DNA from: Gammaproteobacteria bacterium
GTDB lineage: Bacteria; Pseudomonadota; Gammaproteobacteria; Enterobacterales; Psychrobiaceae
Reading direction: 5' to 3'
NCBI GenBank assembly: GCA_013214945.1
Contig: JABSRT010000008.1
Span: 1-64,000, forward strand
DNA length: 64,000 nucleotides
The position numbers and the translations under genes were made by a program. This document shows positions 59,211 to 64,000 of the stretch, piece by piece (position 1 is the stretch's first letter; each line of letters begins with the position of its first letter). The notes beneath the pieces were generated by a model that worked only from the letters and a program-made list of their open reading frames with translations, did no database searches and was not told the DNA's origin.

Positions 59211-59996
59211 TTACAGCTCGAATAATACGTCGGTTCTAACAATATATTTGGTGCCGCTCAGGATAGGTTGTGAGCTGTGCAAGCAATGCATCGGATGCTG
59301 GCCATGGGGAAATGCTAACACACTGCCTTTGGGCGTTCTGATGTTCACTTTTTTGACATCAGCGGTTAATCTCGCCGGTAAGCTCGGATTGTCCTTGTGG
59401 ACCCAAAACTGGGTTTCGCCGCCGTCAAAGTCATCAGTCAAAAAGATTAAAAACGTCATTTCGCTCCAGCGATCATCATAAGCTTGACCCACTAACTTAC
59501 GATTAATAACGCGGCTGCCTGGCCATGAACCGTCACTGTGTGGCTTAAAAAAATCTCCGGCTTGGTAGCGATAAAATCTAAATCGGGCGTTAAGGCCTAA
59601 AGCTTGTCGTCCTTGAAAATTGTCGTCACCCAGTAAAAACAATGCCGCGACTCGTTGCCAAATTAACTCATCGGTTACTGGGTCAACTACCATGGTGACA
59701 TTGTCGTTATGGCGGACATTTCGTGGCAGTGAAACGGGGGCGTCGGGCAAATAACCAAGCGATTCGGTTAGTGCCACTAAGCGCTCACATTCTGCGGCTG
59801 ATAACACATTAAGCAATTGAAATGCGCCAGGTACTTGCGGCAAGTCTTTGCGCGTTACTTCATTTGTATGACTGGTGGCCAACTCAATGGGATTGCTAGT
59901 TGTTGGAGTCCAAGTTGGTAAACTTGGGTTTTCGGCGCCGGGTTCTCTTGCAACCACATAAAATGGTGCCGCGTTGGTTTCACTAGCAACACTCAT
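59211..59996 (-). CDS. 2-oxoglutarate/Fe(II) oxygenase (prolyl 4-hydroxylase-like)
   Basis: A 261-residue oxygenase. The iron site appears as HSD in FYRYQAGDFFKPHSDGSWPG, with the distal histidine in the VLAFPHGQHPMHCLH segment, and the 2-oxoglutarate-binding basic residue in KYIVRTDVLF. GGETQFWVHKDNP is the usual core strand. The first 50 residues are Pro/Thr-rich and not conserved in the family. It overlaps the aldehyde dehydrogenase stop/start by four bases in one operon, which suggests a shared catabolic path in which the oxygenase product is an aldehyde or leads to one. Substrate unknown. Confidence 0.85.
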   Translation of the reverse strand: MSVASETNAAPFYVVAREPGAENPSLPTWTPTTSNPIELATSHTNEVTRKDLPQVPGAFQLLNVLSAAECERLVALTESLGYLPDAPVSLPRNVRHNDNVTMVVDPVTDELIWQRVAALFLLGDDNFQGRQALGLNARFRFYRYQAGDFFKPHSDGSWPGSRVINRKLVGQAYDDRWSEMTFLIFLTDDFDGGETQFWVHKDNPSLPARLTADVKKVNIRTPKGSVLAFPHGQHPMHCLHSSQPILSGTKYIVRTDVLFEL

Positions 59997-61330
59997 TTGG
60001 TTAATACCTTAACTTGGGCAAATTGCCGGTGACCTTCCACTGAACCGCGGTAACCAAAACCACTTTGCTTGGCGCCAACCCATGGACTGTCACCCTCGCC
60101 ACCAACGCCTTGGTTTACGCCAACCATGCCTGCTTCAAGTTGATTGGCAACATCGAGGGCACCTTGCTGACCAAATACGACTGCGCCTAAACCATATTCG
60201 GAATCATTAGCGCGGCTAATCGCTTGATCAATATCACTGAATCGGGCAATCGCGACGACTGGGCCAAAGGTTTCTTGCTGTTCGATCAACATCTGTGGCG
60301 TAATATCTGAGATGACCGTTGGGTGAATAAAAGGTGATTGTGCCGCGCCGCCTGTTAATAATTTGGCACCTTTGTCGAGCGCATCACTGATATGCAATTT
60401 AACTTGGTCATATTGGCGGGCATTGACCAAAGGACCAATGTTGGCACTGGCATCATCCCAGGCGCCGGTTCGGTATCTGTTGGCGATAGCGACCACAGTG
60501 GCTTCAAAGCGATCAGCAATTTTTTCATCAACATAAACGCGTTCGGTTGCGACACACATTTGTCCGGCGTTTTCAAAACTGCAACCGACGGCAAAACCTG
60601 CAGCGGCTTCAATATCGGCATTGGCCATCACGATCATTGGGTCATTACCGCCTAGCTCCATGATTAAGCGTTTCAACCCTGAGCTGGCGCGGGCCATAAT
60701 ATCTTTACCAGCGATGCGAGAACCGGTAAAGGCGACTAAATTGACATCGGATTCAACCAACTTTTGGCCCAGTTCTTTACGTCCATGCACGATTTGTAGC
60801 AGGTTATGTGGTAAATTCTCGTTTAAAGCAGCGACCATTTCGTCGGCCACTAACGGTGTTTCTTCTGACGGTTTAAATACCACGGCGTTACCAGCGACCA
60901 AGGCTGGAATAATTAAGTTTGCGGCCATCGCCAACGGGTAGTTCCACGGCGAGATGACAGCGGCAACACCTAAGGGTAAATAATGAATTTGGGTCCGGTT
61001 GCTGGTATTGGTCGGTTTTAAGGCTAAAGCAACGCCTTGTGCAATATATTCAGCGCTATGGATAACGCCGGATACTTCGCCCATTGAACGATTGCCGTCT
61101 TTACCCATTTCCATGCTGATTAGTTTGGCTAAATCGCGGTGCATCGGCGCTAAAGATTCAAAGGCATTGGCAACAATTTGTGCGCGTTGCTCGACAGGTG
61201 TCTTGCGCCATTGTTGGAAAGCGAGCCGCGAATTTGCCACTATTGCTGTTAAGTCTTGTGACTTGGTCATGGTTACTTGCCCGATCAATTGACCGTTGCT
61301 AGGGTTGGTTGAACTTATATAATTTGTCAT
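59993..61330 (-). CDS. NAD(P)-dependent aldehyde dehydrogenase (succinate-semialdehyde type)
   Basis: A 445-residue enzyme that oxidises an aldehyde to an acid. VAAVISPWNYPLAMAANLII, VVFKPSEETPLVADEMVAAL and VAFTGSRIAGKDIMARASSG form the cofactor site; the general base is in LIMELGGNDPMIVMANADIE, and the catalytic cysteine is in ENAGQMCVATERVYVDEKIA. The short length and the GMVGVNQGVGGEGDSPWVGA-type end are close to the Sad/GabD-2 group. It leads a two-gene operon with the 2OG oxygenase and is divergent from a LysR regulator that probably controls it. Confidence 0.9.
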   Translation of the reverse strand: MTNYISSTNPSNGQLIGQVTMTKSQDLTAIVANSRLAFQQWRKTPVEQRAQIVANAFESLAPMHRDLAKLISMEMGKDGNRSMGEVSGVIHSAEYIAQGVALALKPTNTSNRTQIHYLPLGVAAVISPWNYPLAMAANLIIPALVAGNAVVFKPSEETPLVADEMVAALNENLPHNLLQIVHGRKELGQKLVESDVNLVAFTGSRIAGKDIMARASSGLKRLIMELGGNDPMIVMANADIEAAAGFAVGCSFENAGQMCVATERVYVDEKIADRFEATVVAIANRYRTGAWDDASANIGPLVNARQYDQVKLHISDALDKGAKLLTGGAAQSPFIHPTVISDITPQMLIEQQETFGPVVAIARFSDIDQAISRANDSEYGLGAVVFGQQGALDVANQLEAGMVGVNQGVGGEGDSPWVGAKQSGFGYRGSVEGHRQFAQVKVLTK

Positions 61331-61523
61331 TGGCTCGCCATTGTGTGATCAGTTAATTGATCAAATTGGTATTAAAGTTAACAGTGCCAAATAAATGCAA
61401 GTTTGGTACTTATATCGGCAGAGAGTAAATCAAATTAGCGACAAAATAAAACAATCAATCGTTGTTATAGTTACAATAAATTTTGGTATCATAGGTGAAA
61501 TAATATAAAGCAAGGGCAGGGCG

Positions 61524-62429
61524 ATGGCAGGTATTAATCGGCTCGACATTAAACAGCTTCGGGTATTACAACTGTTATTGCAAGAGCGTAATTTGTCGAA
61601 AGTAGCTAAGCAGATGGGCCTAACTCAGCAAGCAATTAGTGAGCAATTACGAAAAATTCGTAATTCCTTTGATGACGACATGTTTATCCGAACCAACAAT
61701 GGGGTTATTCCGACCGCATTTGCGCAAGCGATGGAAAATCAAGTTAATGATATCCTCAATCAGATTGATGATTTGATCAGTCCTAAATGCTTCGATCCCT
61801 CTACTGTCGATACTACGTTGCAAATAAGTGCAACTGATTATGCTTTAATCACGGTGTTGCCGTTATTGCTCAATAGAATCAGTGCGCAAGCGCCAAAACT
61901 CAAAGTGGTGATCAGGGGATTCGAGACTGACAACTTAAGCCAGCTGATGGTGACAGGTGATCTCGATTTGGTAATTACTTTTCCCGAGTTTATTCCACCG
62001 AATTACCCGAATATGCTGCTATTTAAGGATCACCACGTGTGTGTGACGGGGCTAAATTCGCCTTACTCGGGCAAGCGATATACGCTGAGTGAGCTGGCAA
62101 TATTACCACAAATTATTGTGTCGCCATCACGCGCTAACCTTAAAGGCTCTCACGATGCCTGGTTTGCTAGCATGGGGTTAAGTCGCAATATTGTGATGTC
62201 AGTTCCTAGTTTTGCCGCCGCTGCACCTATTATTGAGGCGACCAATAGTGTGTGTTTTTTACCGTCGCGGTTATTGCCCGACCCACGAGTAGTAGCGCTC
62301 GACATCGCTGAGCAGCCACCGAGTTTTGACGTGATTGTCGCGTGGCATGCCCGTTCAAGCAATAACCCGTTACATCTGTGGTTGTTAGGTTTGTTTGAGC
62401 AAATTTTTGCTAATGAAATACCGCAATAG
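61524..62429 (+). CDS. LysR family transcriptional regulator
   Basis: A 301-residue regulator. The winged helix covers about 6-65 (LDIKQLRVLQLLLQERNLSK, MGLTQQAISEQLRKIRNSFD, DDMFIRTNNGVIPT), of the LeuO/NodD-like kind. The effector domain begins near LQISATDYALITVLPLLLNR. It is divergent from the aldehyde dehydrogenase-oxygenase operon over a 193-base gap, in which no clear dyad was picked out; it is the likely regulator. Confidence 0.88.
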   Translation: MAGINRLDIKQLRVLQLLLQERNLSKVAKQMGLTQQAISEQLRKIRNSFDDDMFIRTNNGVIPTAFAQAMENQVNDILNQIDDLISPKCFDPSTVDTTLQISATDYALITVLPLLLNRISAQAPKLKVVIRGFETDNLSQLMVTGDLDLVITFPEFIPPNYPNMLLFKDHHVCVTGLNSPYSGKRYTLSELAILPQIIVSPSRANLKGSHDAWFASMGLSRNIVMSVPSFAAAAPIIEATNSVCFLPSRLLPDPRVVALDIAEQPPSFDVIVAWHARSSNNPLHLWLLGLFEQIFANEIPQ

Positions 62430-62546
62430 TCAATGACGATAAAAATAGCGCGGTCGGTTGCAGATAGTGCGTTGTAGGCTCGAGAATTTCAGCCAAATAG
62501 AGTATGCTACTGATCATTGTCTTTGTTGTATTTGTTGTCGTTGTTT

Positions 62547-62837
62547 ATGCCGATTGAAGTAAAAAATATCCCCGTTGTCGAAATTACATGTGCCAATTGT
62601 CAGGCATGTTGTTGCAGTGCTGAAGTCATGATTATGTCAGAAACAGGCGTGCCTAGTCGGCATATTTATGTGGATGAGAACGGCAGTGAGTCGATGTTGC
62701 GGTTAGACGATGGTTGGTGCTCAGCCTTAGATCGGGATACCTTAATGTGTTCTATTTATGAAAATAGACCTTGGATTTGCCGCGAGTTTGAAATGGGATC
62801 TTATGAGTGTGCCGATGAACGCAATGAAAAAATGTAG
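62547..62837 (+). CDS. YkgJ family cysteine cluster protein
   Basis: A 96-residue protein with eight cysteines arranged as in the YkgJ/CxxCxxCC family: ITCANCQACCCSAEV near the N-terminus, then WCSALDRDTLMCSIYENRPW and ICREFEMGSYECADE. It probably binds a zinc ion or an iron-sulfur cluster. The ATG at 62547 was chosen because the longer frame adds only a hydrophobic stretch before the conserved part. It stands alone. Function unknown. Confidence 0.85.
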   Translation: MPIEVKNIPVVEITCANCQACCCSAEVMIMSETGVPSRHIYVDENGSESMLRLDDGWCSALDRDTLMCSIYENRPWICREFEMGSYECADERNEKM

Positions 62838-63052
62838 CCATTTATTAATGCCGACAACACTATTTATTGGTTGTCGAGCCTGACCTATTATTTAGAATTA
62901 AATCCTAATGTGTAGATCCTAGCAGCAGCGCAGCCCTGCTGCATTGACAACCACAGCCAGTTATTAGGCTAGCATCCCAAAATACGTAGTGAGCGCGAAT
63001 TAATAGCGCTATTGATTACAATCGTTCTCTGATTATCAGTGCCCTCACACAT
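62838..63052. other. Intergenic region between ykgJ-like gene and ohr
   Basis: No gene is supported. GCAGCAGCGCAGCCCTGCTGC near 62920-62943 forms a short GC-rich hairpin that may end the ykgJ-like transcript. Confidence 0.4.
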
Positions 63053-63092
63053 GGGTTAAGTTGGTTTGCTATTAAACAAACCAACTTAACCC
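63053..63092. terminator. Strong hairpin downstream of ohr
   Basis: Perfect 16-base arms GGGTTAAGTTGGTTTG and CAAACCAACTTAACCC with an 8-base loop, eight bases past the ohr stop. It lacks a T-run and may act as a bidirectional transcript end or as an RNA stabiliser. Confidence 0.65.
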
Positions 63093-63099
63093 AGCCTCA

Positions 63100-63528
63100 T
63101 TACAACAACTTAATGGTTACTTCAATATTGCCACGAGTGGCATTAGAGTAAGGGCAGACTTGGTGAGCAGCATCGACTAAAGCCTGTGCCTGTGTTTTAT
63201 CCATATCGCCTAAAGAAATATTTAACTGTGCTGCGATGCCAAATCCGTTCTCGATCGGGCCAATACTGACCTTGGCGTTAACAGAGGTATCTGCAGGTAG
63301 TTTGATGCTCATTTTACCAGCGACAACTTGCATTGCGCCAATGAAACAGGCTGCATAACCTGCGCCAAATAGTTGCTCAGGATTAGTGCCTTCACCACCT
63401 AAGCCACCGAGTCCAACCGGGGTCGACAGTTTTACATCTAGGTTGTTATCATCTGATTGCGCGCTGCCTTGGCGACCGCCTGTTGAGGTGACATCTGCTG
63501 TATATAGAACACTTTGTAGTTTATTCAT
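63100..63528 (-). CDS. ohr: Organic hydroperoxide resistance protein Ohr
   Basis: A 142-residue peroxidase of the Ohr/OsmC family, which reduces organic hydroperoxides with two cysteines. The first active cysteine lies in GYAACFIGAMQVVAG after TNPEQLFGAG, and the second in ALVDAAHQVCPYSNATRGNI, which is the Ohr version of the motif. N-terminal TADVTSTGGRQGSAQSDDNN and LDVKLSTPVGLGGLGG are diagnostic of Ohr as opposed to OsmC. A MarR-type gene (ohrR) is divergent with two palindromic operators between. Confidence 0.95.
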   Translation of the reverse strand: MNKLQSVLYTADVTSTGGRQGSAQSDDNNLDVKLSTPVGLGGLGGEGTNPEQLFGAGYAACFIGAMQVVAGKMSIKLPADTSVNAKVSIGPIENGFGIAAQLNISLGDMDKTQAQALVDAAHQVCPYSNATRGNIEVTIKLL

Positions 63529-63546
63529 TGTTTATCTCTAGTAAGT

Positions 63547-63564
63547 TAGTTTGTATGCAAACTA
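63547..63564. promoter_or_regulatory. OhrR operator 1
   Basis: TAGTTTGTATGCAAACTA, arms TAGTTTG and CAAACTA, 18 bases upstream of the ohr start, where bound OhrR would block transcription of ohr. Confidence 0.75.
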
Positions 63565-63593
63565 TGTTAAGTTTATTTATCTGTCCTTGCAAG

Positions 63594-63611
63594 TACTTTG
63601 TGTGCAAAGTA
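63594..63611. promoter_or_regulatory. OhrR operator 2
   Basis: TACTTTGTGTGCAAAGTA, arms TACTTTG and CAAAGTA, 27 bases upstream of the ohrR start. Its spacing of 47 bases from operator 1 suggests separate control of the two genes, with autoregulation of ohrR. Confidence 0.75.
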
Positions 63612-63638
63612 TAATTGAGCTCAAATATAGGAGAGAAA

Positions 63639-64000
63639 ATGAACAGCGATCACTTGCTACTTGAGGCGCAAATTTGCCATCGGGTTTATGTATTATCAAA
63701 TGCCATAACCAGAGCTTATAGACCATTATTGAACGAGTTAGATATTACTTATCCGCAATATGTAGTGATGATGGCGCTGTGGGAGTTTGATGACATTGTG
63801 ATTAATCAACTGTTGGAAAAAACCTTGATTGATCCCGGCGCGATGAGCTTGATATTGAAGAAGCTTCAAGCAAAAGAGCTATTAACGCTTAATAGTTCAC
63901 CGACTGATAAAAGAATTAAAGTAGTACGGCTAACACCACAAGGGCAATCACTCAAGCAGCGAGCACTTGATATTCCCGCACAATTAAAATGTCGCGCGCC
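63639..64000 (+). CDS. ohrR: MarR family regulator OhrR (partial, cut by window end)
   Basis: At least 120 residues; the C-terminus lies beyond the window. GGAG seven bases before the ATG supports the start. The N-terminal part LLLEAQICHRVYVLSNAITR has the redox cysteine of OhrR at the expected place (CHRVY, about residue 14-15). The winged helix follows (LDITYPQYVVMMALWEFDDI, LEKTLIDPGAMSLILKKLQA, NSSPTDKRIKVVRLTPQGQS). It should repress ohr and itself until its cysteine is oxidised by organic peroxides. Confidence 0.92.
   Translation, partial: MNSDHLLLEAQICHRVYVLSNAITRAYRPLLNELDITYPQYVVMMALWEFDDIVINQLLEKTLIDPGAMSLILKKLQAKELLTLNSSPTDKRIKVVRLTPQGQSLKQRALDIPAQLKCRA

Overview
The window is chromosomal DNA of moderate GC from a marine gammaproteobacterium, most likely of the order Alteromonadales (Shewanella or Colwellia-like). 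The evidence is the gene families present (PpnP, ProC, OppABCDF, a YhaJ/YqjF/YqjG/YhaK locus, MdaB, Ohr/OhrR), a PEP-CTERM protein beside an exopolysaccharide locus, and Fur-controlled RyhB-type small RNAs. The species is an inference. I saw no rRNA, tRNA, CRISPR array, complete insertion sequence or prophage.

Layout. 1-1.9 kb: accessory region with a DUF2867 gene, a small membrane protein and a long imperfect inverted repeat. 1.9-4.8 kb: three secreted proteins, one with a dockerin-like C-terminus and one a PEP-CTERM protein with a cohesin-like domain behind a sigma-54-type promoter. 5.2-9.3 kb: periplasmic solute-binding protein, ppnP, proC, zinc alcohol dehydrogenase, Lrp/AsnC regulator. 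9.7-15.3 kb: oligopeptide ABC transporter with a fused two-domain ATPase. 15.5-19.3 kb: peroxiredoxin and divergent TetR regulator with two palindromic operators, a helical-repeat protein, and a secreted PHB-depolymerase-like esterase. 19.7-21.4 kb: an isolated Fur box and two tandem, Fur-box-preceded RyhB-like sRNAs flanking a lipoprotein pseudogene with two amber stops.

21.4-38.8 kb: a large leftward exopolysaccharide locus with an export protein carrying six SLBB repeats, OmpA-like lipoprotein, STAS protein, degenerate CpsD-like ATPase, initiating sugar transferase, six further glycosyltransferases, Wzz-like protein, acyltransferase, O-antigen ligase-like polymerase and flippase. It looks like three transcription units, each preceded by a sigma-54-type -24/-12 element. 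39-45.2 kb: a signalling locus (periplasmic binding protein plus histidine kinase, sigma-54 activator, response regulator with a degenerate HD-GYP domain) that is a natural candidate controller of the locus and of the PEP-CTERM gene.

45.2-64 kb: redox, detoxification and regulatory genes: a CDGSH/glutamate-synthase-like fusion, the YhaJ-type quinone-response locus, DUF302, a zinc-independent MDR reductase, LysR, GlxA-type and HxlR regulators, mdaB with a peroxiredoxin and an amber-interrupted cupin gene, a PilZ-ParA-RHH operon followed by eleven perfect 7-bp repeats, a 2OG-oxygenase/aldehyde dehydrogenase pair with divergent LysR, a cysteine-cluster protein, and ohr/ohrR with two operators; ohrR is cut by the window end.

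The strongest observations are the duplicated RyhB genes, the sigma-54 elements shared by the exopolysaccharide operons and the PEP-CTERM gene, and the PilZ-ParA-RHH operon with its heptad array.
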